In this document: positions 1 through 7,747 of the stretch, one piece after another
Numbering within the stretch: position 1 is the stretch's first letter
Layout: each line of letters begins with the position of its first letter
NCBI RefSeq assembly: GCF_015206895.1
Contig: NZ_JADEXU010000083.1
Coordinates: forward strand, 1 to 33,757
Direction: 5' to 3'
Length of the DNA stretch: 33,757 nt
From: Nostoc sp. LEGE 12450
GTDB lineage: Bacteria; Cyanobacteriota; Cyanobacteriia; Cyanobacteriales; Nostocaceae
Translations under genes and position numbers: made by a program
Notes under the pieces: model-generated
What the model saw: only the letters and a program-made list of their open reading frames with translations
Told to the model about the DNA's origin: nothing
The model's database searches: none

Positions 1-801
1 GGGTTAAGTCTCACCGTACAACAGATTTGGGAACCACTTCGCAACCCTCGCTTAGTGATCTCATCACTGCTGACAAATTTTGTACTAGTGCCGCTTTTTG
101 TATATTTGTTACTGCAAGTAGTACATTTAAGTGAACCACTAAGAGATGGCTTACTGATTATGGCAGTAGCATCAGGGCCTCCAGCACTACCTAAACTTGC
201 CCACATAGTCAAAGGCAATATAGCTTTCTCGGTGGGATTAATGATGTTGCTAATGCTGGGCACAATTTTTTATATGCCGATTGTACTACCCTTAGTGGTG
301 GAAGGTGTGCAAATTAACTCCTGGGACATTGCCAAACCCTTATTGTTAATGATGGTTAGCCCATTGATCATTGGGTTATTCATCAAAGCAAAATTCAGTG
401 CGATCGCCCCGATTATCCAGCCGATTTTGTTCAAATTATCTAATGCTGGATTACTTTTAGGTCTGGTTGTCAGGCTGATAGTTCACACTAACGATATCAT
501 TGGCTTATTACAAACAGGTGCAATTTTCGTTTGTGCCGTTTTCATAATTTTCTCCTTTAGCGTCGGTTATCTTTTGGGCGGCCCTGGTATCGATACTCAA
601 CGAGTGCTAGGAGTCGGAACAGCTCAACGCAATTTTGCCGCAGCATTATTAGTAGCTACAAGTAATTTTGAAGATCCTAGCGTCGTGAGCATCATCATGG
701 TGACGAGTATTTTAATGATGATCGTAGTTCTGATCGCCGGGCCAAAGTTCATAGAACTAGACCAAGGAATGGGTGTAGAGATAGAGCAGGTAGAAGGTTG
801 A
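1..801 (+). CDS. BASS-family (bile acid:Na+ symporter-like) transporter, 5' end cut off by window
   Basis: The frame is open from base 1, so the start lies upstream; 266 codons are visible. The protein is almost entirely hydrophobic, with about eight recognisable membrane helices and a cytosol-type C-terminal tail rich in Glu. The segment ASGPPALPKLAHIVKGN and the later GVGTAQRNFAAALLVATSNF match the conserved Na+-site and crossover regions of the BASS superfamily, whose members carry organic anions with sodium across the inner membrane. The substrate cannot be told. It precedes the flavoprotein at 1025 by 223 bp with a dyad operator between them, so it is probably not in the same transcript. 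The first TTG/GTG-like internal start (55) is not the real start, because upstream codons also fit the family. Confidence 0.8.
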   Translation, partial: GLSLTVQQIWEPLRNPRLVISSLLTNFVLVPLFVYLLLQVVHLSEPLRDGLLIMAVASGPPALPKLAHIVKGNIAFSVGLMMLLMLGTIFYMPIVLPLVVEGVQINSWDIAKPLLLMMVSPLIIGLFIKAKFSAIAPIIQPILFKLSNAGLLLGLVVRLIVHTNDIIGLLQTGAIFVCAVFIIFSFSVGYLLGGPGIDTQRVLGVGTAQRNFAAALLVATSNFEDPSVVSIIMVTSILMMIVVLIAGPKFIELDQGMGVEIEQVEG

Positions 802-940
802 AACTTTCCTGACTGCAAAAATATCACTTTCAGCATCACTAGTAAAAGTTCAAAAGTTAGCTAATACACACTAATTATGCGATCGTAATTTTCGGAGCTT
901 GCATTTGCGGCTTATCCATGTAAATATTCTATCAGTAAAA

Positions 941-966
941 TACGGTAATTTGCTCAATTTACCGTA
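941..966. promoter_or_regulatory. Operator-like dyad TACGGTA-N12-TACCGTA upstream of flavoprotein
   Basis: Two 7-bp arms are exact inverted copies separated by 12 bases. The dyad ends 58 bp before the flavoprotein ATG. An identical dyad with the same 12-base spacer occurs at 10845-10870 before the GNAT relic and pyrE, which argues for binding of a dimeric regulator. A weak -10-like TATATT lies just downstream at about 971-976. The cognate regulator is not identified in the window. Confidence 0.55.
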
Positions 967-1024
967 GTATTTATATTGATTTTAGCTTAAATGTTCTACG
1001 TATCCTCAACACTCCCAAAAGCTT

Positions 1025-2734
1025 ATGGACATCAACACCCAACAAATAAAAACTGATGTACTTGTCATTGGTGGCGGTACAGCCGGGACAATGGCTGGAA
1101 TCAAAGCCAAACAAGCCAATCCTGACGCAGAGGTGCTGATTTTAGAAAAAGCTAACATCCGACGGAGTGGTGCGATCGCAATGGGTATGGATGGTGTGAA
1201 TACCGCAGTTATTCCCGGACATTCCACCCCAGAACAATACGTCCGCGAAGTCACCTTAGCCAATGATGGTATTCTCAACCAAAAAGCCGTATATCAAACA
1301 GGCAAATTAGGTTATGAAGTTATCCAAGAATTAGAAACCTGGGGTGTGAAATTTCAAAAAGATGCCCAAGGCAACTATGACTTAAAACAAGTGCATCGTG
1401 TGGGTAAATATGTCTTACCCATGCCAGAAGGTAAAGACCTGAAAACCATTCTTACCCGCCAAGTCAAACGCCACAAAGTCAAAGTGACAAATCGCGTCAT
1501 GGCAACCCGTGTCTTAGTCAAAGAAGGACGTGCTATTGGTGCAGTAGGATTTGATGTCAGGAACGGTGATTATATTGTCATTCAAGCTAAAGCCGTCATC
1601 CTCTGTACAGGTGCTTGTGGCAGATTAGGATTACCCGCTTCTGGCTATCTCTATGGCACTTATGAAAATCCTACCAATGCCGGAGATGGCTATTCAATGG
1701 CTTATCATGCAGGTGCAGAACTCAGCAATATTGAATGCTTTCAAATTAATCCTTTAATTAAAGATTACAACGGCCCCGCCTGTGCTTATGTTGCTGGGCC
1801 TTTTGGCGCACATACAGCCAACGCTGAAGGGAATCGCTTCATTAGTTGTGACTATTGGAGTGGTCAAATGATGTTGGAAATCTGGAAAGAATTAAATTCT
1901 GGGAAAGGGCCAGTCCAACTCAAAATGACCCATTTAGATGAAGATACAATTGCAGAAATTGAATCCATACTTTGGGCAAATGAACGACCAAGTAGAGAAC
2001 GCTTTCATCAAGGTAGAAATGAAGATTACCGTACCCACGGCGTAGAGATGCACATCTCAGAAATAGGCTTATGTAGCGGTCATAGTGCTTCTGGTGTATG
2101 GGTAAATGAAAATGCTCAAACAAGCATCCCAGGTTTATATGCAGCCGGAGATATGGCTAGCGTTCCCCATAATTATATGATTGGGGCATTTGTTTTCGGT
2201 CGCATAGCGGGAACTGATGCCATTGAATATATACAAAATATAGATTTTTTAGAACCAGATACGTATTTTTTAGAAGCTGAAAAAGCTAGAATATATGCTC
2301 CATTAACTCGCCCTAATGGTGTACCTCACACTCAAGTAGAATATAAATTAAGACGCTTAGTTAATGATTATCTACAACCACCAAAATCAGGTAATAAAAT
2401 CGAAATTGGTTTAAAACATTTTGTACAATATCAAGAAACATTAGATTTAATGGGCGCTCGTGACCCTCATGAATTGATGCGTAGTCTAGAAGTTCACTTT
2501 ATTCGTGACTGTGCAGAAATGGCAGCCAGAGCATCATTATATCGTCAAGAAACTCGTTGGGGCCTTTATCATTATCGTTTAGATTATCCAGAGAAAAATG
2601 ATGAAGAATGGTTTTGTCATGTCAATTTAAAGAAAGATGAATTAGGGGAAATGGTATTGTTTAAACGTCCTGTAGATCCTTACATAGTGGAAGTAGATAC
2701 AATTAAAGAATCTTATAGTGTTGCAGCTAAGTAA
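1025..2734 (+). CDS. FAD-dependent flavoprotein of the fumarate reductase/succinate dehydrogenase/AprA superfamily
   Basis: The 569-residue protein starts with a dinucleotide-binding fold: VLVIGGGTAG at residues 13-21 with an acidic-basic pair (EK) at 41-42 ending the second strand. RRSGAIAMGMDGVNT near 46-60 is the FAD-contacting segment, and GLYAAGDMAS with a following GAFVFGRIAG is the second FAD site. Layout and length resemble the alpha subunit of dissimilatory APS reductase more than true fumarate reductase. The AprB-like ferredoxin at 6397 would be its natural electron partner, although six unrelated genes now lie between them. Cyanobacteria do not carry out dissimilatory sulfate reduction, so the substrate is unknown; an organosulfur or organic acid role is conjecture. 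The ATG at 1025 sits after the dyad operator at 941-966. A broad-range flavoprotein oxidoreductase is the safe call. Confidence 0.85.
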   Translation: MDINTQQIKTDVLVIGGGTAGTMAGIKAKQANPDAEVLILEKANIRRSGAIAMGMDGVNTAVIPGHSTPEQYVREVTLANDGILNQKAVYQTGKLGYEVIQELETWGVKFQKDAQGNYDLKQVHRVGKYVLPMPEGKDLKTILTRQVKRHKVKVTNRVMATRVLVKEGRAIGAVGFDVRNGDYIVIQAKAVILCTGACGRLGLPASGYLYGTYENPTNAGDGYSMAYHAGAELSNIECFQINPLIKDYNGPACAYVAGPFGAHTANAEGNRFISCDYWSGQMMLEIWKELNSGKGPVQLKMTHLDEDTIAEIESILWANERPSRERFHQGRNEDYRTHGVEMHISEIGLCSGHSASGVWVNENAQTSIPGLYAAGDMASVPHNYMIGAFVFGRIAGTDAIEYIQNIDFLEPDTYFLEAEKARIYAPLTRPNGVPHTQVEYKLRRLVNDYLQPPKSGNKIEIGLKHFVQYQETLDLMGARDPHELMRSLEVHFIRDCAEMAARASLYRQETRWGLYHYRLDYPEKNDEEWFCHVNLKKDELGEMVLFKRPVDPYIVEVDTIKESYSVAAK

Positions 2735-2764
2735 TACCAATTCCAGAAAAAATAAAACAGATAC

Positions 2765-2838
2765 GTAGGTTGGATTAAACATAGTGAAATCCAACAATTA
2801 CAAGGGTTTTAGGTGTTGGGTTTCGTTCCTCAACCCAC
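2765..2838. repeat. Dispersed cyanobacterial palindromic repeat (GTAGGTTGG type)
   Basis: Two adjoining hairpins are visible: GTTGGATT/AATCCAAC at 2769-2795 and TGTTGGGTTT/AACCCA at about 2812-2837. The pair looks like the intergenic GTAGGTTGGGTT...AACCCAAC repeat common in Nostoc-type genomes. It lies exactly between the flavoprotein and the inserted gene cassette, at what appears to be the left boundary of the insertion. Confidence 0.6.
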
Positions 2839-2901
2839 ATCTTAGTTCCTAAGCAAATCCAAGTCAAAGACATTATTTGGAACAGTAACTCGTAATATAT
2901 T

Positions 2902-3408
2902 ATGTCGGAAGTTGTGAAGTCAGATATAAAAGTACGAAGTTGTCTGCCATCAGATGCAGAGAACGTCTTAAAAGTACACCGAGCTGCGATTCATGAAACT
3001 GCTTCATCATGTTATCCAAAAGAAATTATTCAAGATTGGGCATCTCCAATTACGCCGTCTAAAATCAAAGCCTTTGCAGACAACACTGTTGTTGGGGAAG
3101 AAACCCGAATTGTGGCAGAAATTAGTGGTCGAATTGTGGGCTTTGGTGCAATTGTTGTCAGTAATAACGAATTACGTGCTGTGTACGTGTCTCCAAGTTT
3201 CGGTCGTTCTGGAGTAGGAACTGTAATACTTCAAGAGTTAGAGCAATTAGCACGTGAGCAAGGATTGTCTGAATTACATCTGAACGCTTCGCTCAATGCT
3301 GAACCGTTTTATCAAGTTAATAGTTATATGAATGAAGATTTTGAAGAACATACCCTACATTCTGGTCGAAAAATGCCATCTATTCGGATGAGAAAAAATT
3401 GTAATTAG
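2902..3408 (+). CDS. GNAT-family N-acetyltransferase
   Basis: A 168-residue single-domain GNAT. The central strand-turn-helix ELRAVYVSPSFGRSGVGTVIL carries the acetyl-CoA pyrophosphate loop (R-S-G-V-G-T), followed by a helix and a C-terminal strand in which NAEPFYQVNSY corresponds to the family's A-x-x-F-Y-x-x-x-G-(F/Y) motif. Such enzymes transfer an acetyl group from acetyl-CoA to an amine on a small molecule or protein; the acceptor cannot be predicted. It is the first gene of an AT-rich run of six small enzymes (2902-6364) that separates the flavoprotein from its presumed ferredoxin. The ATG follows a long spacer without a strong ribosome-binding site. Confidence 0.85.
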   Translation: MSEVVKSDIKVRSCLPSDAENVLKVHRAAIHETASSCYPKEIIQDWASPITPSKIKAFADNTVVGEETRIVAEISGRIVGFGAIVVSNNELRAVYVSPSFGRSGVGTVILQELEQLAREQGLSELHLNASLNAEPFYQVNSYMNEDFEEHTLHSGRKMPSIRMRKNCN

Positions 3409-3449
3409 AGTATCTAAAAATTAATTAGCAATTCAATAACTTTTCTAAA

Positions 3450-3974
3450 ATGCTTGAATTAATTAATCCAACTTGTGATTTGTACTCAGAGTTTATTGAT
3501 ATGGTGGTGGAATATAAAAAACTTGGTGAATCACGTCTATTTGATCAAAATAATTTGACGTTAATTCAAGAAAATTTTTCCGCCTATATTCAGTATTTAG
3601 AAAATAATTCAAAAGGTATTAGTTTAAAGCCTGGTTTTGTACCTGCAACAACTTTTTGGTTAGTTATGCAGAGTAAAGTAATTCTTGGCGAAAGCCAATT
3701 ACGCCATTGGCTAGTACCTACTCTAGAACATCAAGGAGGACATATTGGATATATGATTCATCCTCTCCAGAGAAGCAAGGGATACGGTACAAAAATACTG
3801 GCTATGACTTTAGAAAAAGCTAGAAATATAGGATTGAGTCGTGTTCTCTTAACCTGCAACCAAGATAATTTTGCTTCCGCTCGTATAATTCAGAAAAATC
3901 AAGGTAAATTAACAAGCCAGGGATTCTTGGAGAATTCGGACAAAATTATTTCCCGATATTGGATTGATTTGTGA
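3450..3974 (+). CDS. GNAT-family N-acetyltransferase (COG3981-like)
   Basis: A 174-residue protein. Its N-terminal half (FVPATTFWLVMQSKVILGESQLRHWL) and the segment HIGYMIHPLQRSKGYGTKIL match the predicted-acetyltransferase group often called COG3981. The acetyl-CoA loop is R-S-K-G-Y-G-T, and VLLTCNQDNFASARIIQKNQG is the conserved region that closes the cofactor cleft. It begins 41 bp after the first GNAT gene and ends 29 bp before the HAD gene, in the same direction, so co-transcription is likely. The acceptor substrate is unknown. It is not closely similar to the other two GNATs of this cassette, so the set does not look like a recent tandem duplication. Confidence 0.85.
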   Translation: MLELINPTCDLYSEFIDMVVEYKKLGESRLFDQNNLTLIQENFSAYIQYLENNSKGISLKPGFVPATTFWLVMQSKVILGESQLRHWLVPTLEHQGGHIGYMIHPLQRSKGYGTKILAMTLEKARNIGLSRVLLTCNQDNFASARIIQKNQGKLTSQGFLENSDKIISRYWIDL

Positions 3975-4003
3975 AAACTTAACTTGAGCCTAAGATAACA
4001 AAA

Positions 4004-4699
4004 ATGGGTTATGAAGCTATAATTTTTGATCTCGATAATACACTGTTGAATTTTGAGCTATGTGAACGCCAAGCTATTCTGGGAGCGTTGGAAGATTGTG
4101 CAGTATCTTTAGATTTAAATGGAGCCAGTAAGACTATTTTTCTTCAAGTCTTTGAAACTTATAATTCCAAGTATTGGAGACAGCGAGAAACTTTTTCTCC
4201 TAATGAATTAATCGAAATGTCTTATCGAAGTACACTTGCTCACTTAGATATACAAACAGATCAAATCAGCAATCTTAGTCAAAGTTTTTGGCATATTTTT
4301 AATCATTCTGCTGTAATGGAACCTGATGTAAATGAAGTATTAACTGTTCTTGTACGTAATTATCGTTTGGCTGTTATCACCAACGGTTTTGTATCAGCAC
4401 AACTACCAAGAATGCAAGCTGCGGGAATTGAGCATTTTTTTGAGGAAGTTGTAGTTTCTGAAGCAATTGGTTTTGCTAAACCATCTGCTGAAATATTTAA
4501 TCATGCATTATCTAGATTAGATTTAAGACCAGGAGAAGTCCTTTACGTAGGAGATTCTCTCACTCATGACTATGCGGGAGCAATGCAAGCCAATATTGAT
4601 TTTTGCTATTACAACCGAAAAAAACAAAATTTACTACAAGGAGTGCAACCAAAGTTTATGATAAGTGAACTTTTAAAGTTGCTGGAGTTGGTTAACTAA
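4004..4699 (+). CDS. HAD-superfamily (YjjG-like) phosphatase
   Basis: A 231-residue HAD-IA phosphatase. Motif I is FDLDNTLLNF with nucleophile Asp9 and acid/base Asp11, motif II is ITNGF (Thr126), the motif III lysine is in FAKPSAEIF (Lys159), and motif IV is VGDSLTHDYAGA. The form DLDNTL...ITNG...VGDSLTHD is typical of the YjjG-type pyrimidine nucleotidase branch, which hydrolyses nucleoside monophosphates in the cytosol and helps remove abnormal nucleotides. Exact substrate use is inference. It lies third in the small-enzyme cassette, 29 bp after a GNAT gene. No key catalytic residue is missing, so it should be active. Confidence 0.8.
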   Translation: MGYEAIIFDLDNTLLNFELCERQAILGALEDCAVSLDLNGASKTIFLQVFETYNSKYWRQRETFSPNELIEMSYRSTLAHLDIQTDQISNLSQSFWHIFNHSAVMEPDVNEVLTVLVRNYRLAVITNGFVSAQLPRMQAAGIEHFFEEVVVSEAIGFAKPSAEIFNHALSRLDLRPGEVLYVGDSLTHDYAGAMQANIDFCYYNRKKQNLLQGVQPKFMISELLKLLELVN

Positions 4700-4757
4700 C
4701 AAGCTTTTAATTTCTTCATTTAAACTTTAAATTCTTTTGAAGGATCTTATTATAAAT

Positions 4758-5540
4758 ATGTCTATTTATAATTCAATTGGTCAACAATATTCTAAAACTC
4801 GTGTTCCTGATATCCGTATTGTCAATAAATTAATTGATTTACTCAATTTACCCAAAAATAGCATTATTGCTGATATTGGGGCTGGTACTGGTGGTTACAG
4901 CCTAGCGCTAGCTAATCAAGGATTTTTTGTTAATGCTATCGAACCTTCTTTAGTAATGCAAAAACAAGCATTAGAATATCCGCAAGTTAAGTGGTTCACT
5001 GGCTATGCAGAAAATTTACCTCTACCAGATAAGTCTGTTGATGGCGTTGTAAGTATCTTAGCAATTCATCACTTTACTCATCTCGAAAAAGCGTTTCAAG
5101 AAATGCAACGAGTTATTAGAGATGGAATAATAGTTTTACTAAGTTTTGATATTAGATTAGCTCAGAAGATATGGCTTTATGATTATTTTCCCTTTTTGTG
5201 GGAAGATGCCTTACGATTTTTACCACTTAATGAACAGATAAACTTAATTCAGAGGAATACTAAAAAGCATGTTGAAGCCATACCCCTTTTGTTACCATAC
5301 GATTTATCTGATTTATTTGCAGCAGCAGCCTGGAGGCGACCAGAGTTATATCTTCAAACAGAAGTACGTGCGGGAATATCATCTTTTGCATTAGCAAACC
5401 AAGATTTAATTGAGCAAGGAGTACAGTTACTTACAGCAGATTTAAGTAGTGGGAAATGGACGAAAAAATATGGCAATATTCACAATTTGACAGAGATTGA
5501 TATAGGCTATCGCTTTATCCGTGCAACGTTGGATAACTAA
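4758..5540 (+). CDS. Class I SAM-dependent methyltransferase
   Basis: The 260-residue protein has a Rossmann-type SAM site: ADIGAGTGGYSLALA (motif I), then the acidic end of the second strand in NAIEPS, GYAENLPLPDKSVDGVV (motifs II and III) and AIHHFTHLEKAFQEMQRV. This is the UbiE/Methyltransf_11 pattern of small-molecule methyltransferases. I chose the ATG at 4758 because the family normally starts near YNSIGQQYSKTR and an AAGGA box lies at 4740-4744; a longer TTG start at 4737 is possible. The C-terminal 120 residues hold no recognised motif and may form the acceptor-binding lid. Acceptor unknown. It is part of the small-enzyme cassette. Confidence 0.8.
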   Translation: MSIYNSIGQQYSKTRVPDIRIVNKLIDLLNLPKNSIIADIGAGTGGYSLALANQGFFVNAIEPSLVMQKQALEYPQVKWFTGYAENLPLPDKSVDGVVSILAIHHFTHLEKAFQEMQRVIRDGIIVLLSFDIRLAQKIWLYDYFPFLWEDALRFLPLNEQINLIQRNTKKHVEAIPLLLPYDLSDLFAAAAWRRPELYLQTEVRAGISSFALANQDLIEQGVQLLTADLSSGKWTKKYGNIHNLTEIDIGYRFIRATLDN

Positions 5541-5564
5541 ATAATTGTAATTTAAAATTAAATC

Positions 5565-6032
5565 ATGACAAATAAAGTTACTATAGGTGAGAAAATTAAA
5601 ATTAGACAAGTTGAAATTAAAGATGTAGAGAGAATTGCTAGTCTTTGCAAACAACTTGAATATCCTGTAACAAATCAACAAATAGAGCAGCGCCTAACTA
5701 AAATTAAAAATAACGATGCTTGTATTGTGTATGTTGCCACTTTAGAAGATGAATATGTAATTGGTTGGGCGCACGCTCATATTTGTGACTCTATAGTTAT
5801 TTCAACTCCAGCGATTATTTTGGGATTAGTTGTAGATAAAGATTATCGTCATAGTGGAATTGGACGTTTTTTGATGCAACAAATTGAACAGTGGGCTTCT
5901 CTGGCTGGATGTGATAGTGTTCTGTTACGTTCTAATATTAAACGCAAAGAAGCTCACTTGTTTTATGAAAAAATTGGTTATACGAATATCAAACAGTCGG
6001 TGACATTTTATAAAAAATTGCAACCTCAATAG
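5565..6032 (+). CDS. GNAT-family N-acetyltransferase
   Basis: A 155-residue GNAT, third of its kind in the cassette. IILGLVVDKDYRHSGIGRFLMQQIEQWA is the core strand and helix with the acetyl-CoA loop R-H-S-G-I-G-R, and RKEAHLFYEKIGYTNIKQSVTFYKK is the classic C-terminal A-x-x-F-Y-x-x-x-G-(Y/F) motif, which contains a likely general-acid tyrosine. N-terminal IRQVEIKDVERIASLCKQL is the usual first strand and helix. It begins 25 bp after the methyltransferase and ends 14 bp before the FosA-like gene, so the genes are tightly packed. Aminoglycoside-type or peptide N-terminal substrates are both possible; nothing in the sequence decides. Confidence 0.85.
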   Translation: MTNKVTIGEKIKIRQVEIKDVERIASLCKQLEYPVTNQQIEQRLTKIKNNDACIVYVATLEDEYVIGWAHAHICDSIVISTPAIILGLVVDKDYRHSGIGRFLMQQIEQWASLAGCDSVLLRSNIKRKEAHLFYEKIGYTNIKQSVTFYKKLQPQ

Positions 6033-6046
6033 TAAATAATTTCAAA

Positions 6047-6364
6047 ATGATTACTGGAATTAACCACATTACTTTATCTGTCAGAAACTTAGAGGAATCT
6101 ATTAATTTTTATACCAATGTGCTAGCTTTTCGCTTACTAGTAAAATGGATGAGTCTAACTGTTTCTATTGAAGATTTTCCTATTCTTAGCCAACGCATTC
6201 AGCAATCAGGAGCAAAAATTTGGCAAGAAAATAAAAGCGAAGGTGCTTCTTTATATTTCCTTGATCCAAACGATCATAAACTGGAAATTCATGCTTCTGA
6301 TTTAAAAACCAGAATAAACAGTGCTAAAGCATCTCCGTGGGAAGGATTAGAATTTTTCATTTAA
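6047..6364 (+). CDS. FosA/FosX-like VOC-fold protein with internal in-frame deletion
   Basis: This 105-residue protein begins like fosfomycin thiol transferases (MITGINHITLSVRNLEESINFY) and ends like them (SEGASLYFLDPNDHKLEIHASDLKTRI). FosA enzymes are about 135-140 residues. Roughly 30-35 residues are missing between FRLLVKW (to residue 34) and SLTVSIEDF (from 36). The lost part normally contains the TH-x-AF strand with the second metal-ligand histidine. The first ligand (His7), the last (Glu80) and the K+-loop SEG-S remain. Metal binding should therefore be broken, and the gene is probably a reading-frame-preserving relic. Alternatively it is a shortened VOC protein with another role. It ends 32 bp before the ferredoxin, at the right edge of the cassette. 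Confidence 0.7.
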   Translation: MITGINHITLSVRNLEESINFYTNVLAFRLLVKWMSLTVSIEDFPILSQRIQQSGAKIWQENKSEGASLYFLDPNDHKLEIHASDLKTRINSAKASPWEGLEFFI

Positions 6365-6396
6365 AGTTGATTTATTGAATAGAGAGTAATAAATGT

Positions 6397-6624
6397 ATGG
6401 CTTTAATCACACAAAGAATAGATGTTCCTGTCATCGTTGACGAATCAAAATGCTTAGAGAAATGCACAGCTTGTATTGAAGTTTGTCCCCTTGATGTATT
6501 AGCAAAAAATCCAGAAACAGGGAAAGCATATATGAAATATGATGAGTGCTGGTTTTGTCTTCCTTGTGAAAAAGAATGTCCCACTAATGCAATTACAGTA
6601 CAAATTCCCTTTTTATTGCGATAG
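6397..6624 (+). CDS. AprB-like 2[4Fe-4S] ferredoxin
   Basis: A 75-residue protein with two cysteine clusters: CLEKCTACIEVCP (C-x3-C-x2-C-x3-CP) and CWFCLPCEKECP (C-x2-C-x2-C-x3-CP). Each can hold one [4Fe-4S] cluster with the crossed ligation usual in bacterial ferredoxins. The segment DECWFCLPCEKECPTNAI closely resembles the second cluster of the beta subunit of APS reductase, so it likely passes electrons to or from the AprA-like flavoprotein at 1025. The unusual C-x3-C opening of the first cluster also occurs in AprB-like subunits. It is followed at 36 bp by the HEAT protein. A weak purine-rich site (AGAGAG) lies upstream of the ATG. Confidence 0.85.
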   Translation: MALITQRIDVPVIVDESKCLEKCTACIEVCPLDVLAKNPETGKAYMKYDECWFCLPCEKECPTNAITVQIPFLLR

Positions 6625-6660
6625 TTTTTCTCTTATCCTCTGTGACTGTGTGGTAGAATA

Positions 6661-7623
6661 ATGAATGATGACCTTAAAAATTGGCTAGAAATGCTGCGAT
6701 CGCCTAAAGTAAATGACCGCTTAGTAGCTGTCAAAACTTTACAACATTTAGGCGATGAAGAAACAATAGACGCTTTAATTATTGCTTTGAAAGATGAAAA
6801 TATCGCTGTACAAAAAATAGCCATATCTGCACTTTGGGAAATTGCCGATCCTGTGGCAATTCCTGCTTTAATTGAATGCTTAACTTCAACAGATTCAGAT
6901 ATTCGCGCTGAAGCTGCATCAGCATTAAATGAATTGGTGACACCAGATGAATTGTTACTTTTATTAGATAAGTTACAAATTAATGATGTCAATATACAAC
7001 TAAATATTTTAGTGCTGTTGCGAAAGATTCATGATATTCAATCTTTACCGGATATTTTACCCTTTTTAGAATCAAAAAATTACGAGTTAAGAGAAGCAGC
7101 AATTACTACACTTCGATATATAAATCAAATAGAAAAATGTCCACAAGCTTTGGATTTAATCTTTGACCAAGAACCAATTGTCCGTCGTGCTACTGCTTTA
7201 ACTTTAGGACATTTACAAGATACACAAGTAATTACAATACTTGCTCAAGCACTTACAAATGATAGTGACTGGCAAGTTCGTCGTAATGCAGCTAAATCTC
7301 TGGCTATTCATGAAAATCAGCAAGCAACTTCAGCACTAGAAATAGCTTTAGGTGATGAACATTGGCAAGTACGCAAATCAGCAGCACAAACTTTGCAAAA
7401 AATCCCAGATATTCAAGTTATGCCGAGATTAATTCAAGCATTAACAGATGAATATGCAGATGTCCGCAAAGAGGCTGCGATCGCACTTGGTAATTTAGCT
7501 CATCCTGATGTTATTAACCCACTGCAACAAGCCTTAGACGATCCTGACAAAGAAGTGTCCATCCAAGCGCAACGGGCAATTCAGAAGATTCAAAGAGATA
7601 GAATAATCTCAATTGAGCAGTAA
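6661..7623 (+). CDS. HEAT-repeat protein
   Basis: A 320-residue protein built almost wholly from HEAT/PBS-lyase-like repeats of about 31 residues (for example IDALIIALKDENIAVQKIAISALWEI, IPALIECLTSTDSDIRAEAASALNEL and the last, VINPLQQALDDPDKEVSIQAQRAI), about nine in all. Such solenoids act as protein-binding scaffolds. In cyanobacteria relatives include the CpcE/CpcF bilin lyases, but nothing here points to phycobilin work. Its position between an Fe-S ferredoxin and an Fe-S carrier ATPase suggests a scaffold or maturation role for the flavoprotein-ferredoxin module; that is inference. The gene begins 36 bp after the ferredoxin. Confidence 0.85.
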   Translation: MNDDLKNWLEMLRSPKVNDRLVAVKTLQHLGDEETIDALIIALKDENIAVQKIAISALWEIADPVAIPALIECLTSTDSDIRAEAASALNELVTPDELLLLLDKLQINDVNIQLNILVLLRKIHDIQSLPDILPFLESKNYELREAAITTLRYINQIEKCPQALDLIFDQEPIVRRATALTLGHLQDTQVITILAQALTNDSDWQVRRNAAKSLAIHENQQATSALEIALGDEHWQVRKSAAQTLQKIPDIQVMPRLIQALTDEYADVRKEAAIALGNLAHPDVINPLQQALDDPDKEVSIQAQRAIQKIQRDRIISIEQ

Positions 7624-7642
7624 ATAACTAAGGGAAAGCGCA

Positions 7643-7747
7643 ATGAAAAATCCATTTACTGGAATGAACTCGTATTTGGAACAGCCTGAACTTGGCTACG
7701 CTAACGTGAGGTATAGGAATACCCTTTTCAACATCCAGAAGATATGA
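7643..7747 (+). pseudogene. 5' remnant of a DUF4058 gene
   Basis: A 34-codon frame begins MKNPFTGMNSYLEQPEL, which matches the highly conserved start of DUF4058 proteins (M-x-(N/S)PFPGM-(N/D)-PYLE-x-P-x-LW); those proteins run to about 250 residues. Here the similarity ends after residue 17 and the rest appears to come from a GGCTACGCTAACG-type repeat. An AAGGGA ribosome-binding site precedes the ATG. The TGA overlaps the Mrp start as ATGA, so the relic could still couple translation to that gene. Confidence 0.6.

Noticed and set aside
4737..5540. TTG start for the methyltransferase
   Set aside because: The ATG at 4758 gives the family-typical start (YNSIGQQYSKTR) and has an AAGGA box; the TTG adds seven residues without support.
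2902..6364. Integron-type gene cassette array
   Set aside because: Gene content (GNAT, VOC, methyltransferase) fits, but gaps are mostly only 14-41 bp and I see no attC-like inverted repeats or integrase gene.
6661..7623. CpcE/CpcF phycobilin lyase
   Set aside because: Only general HEAT repeats are seen, and neighbours are Fe-S proteins rather than phycobilisome genes.
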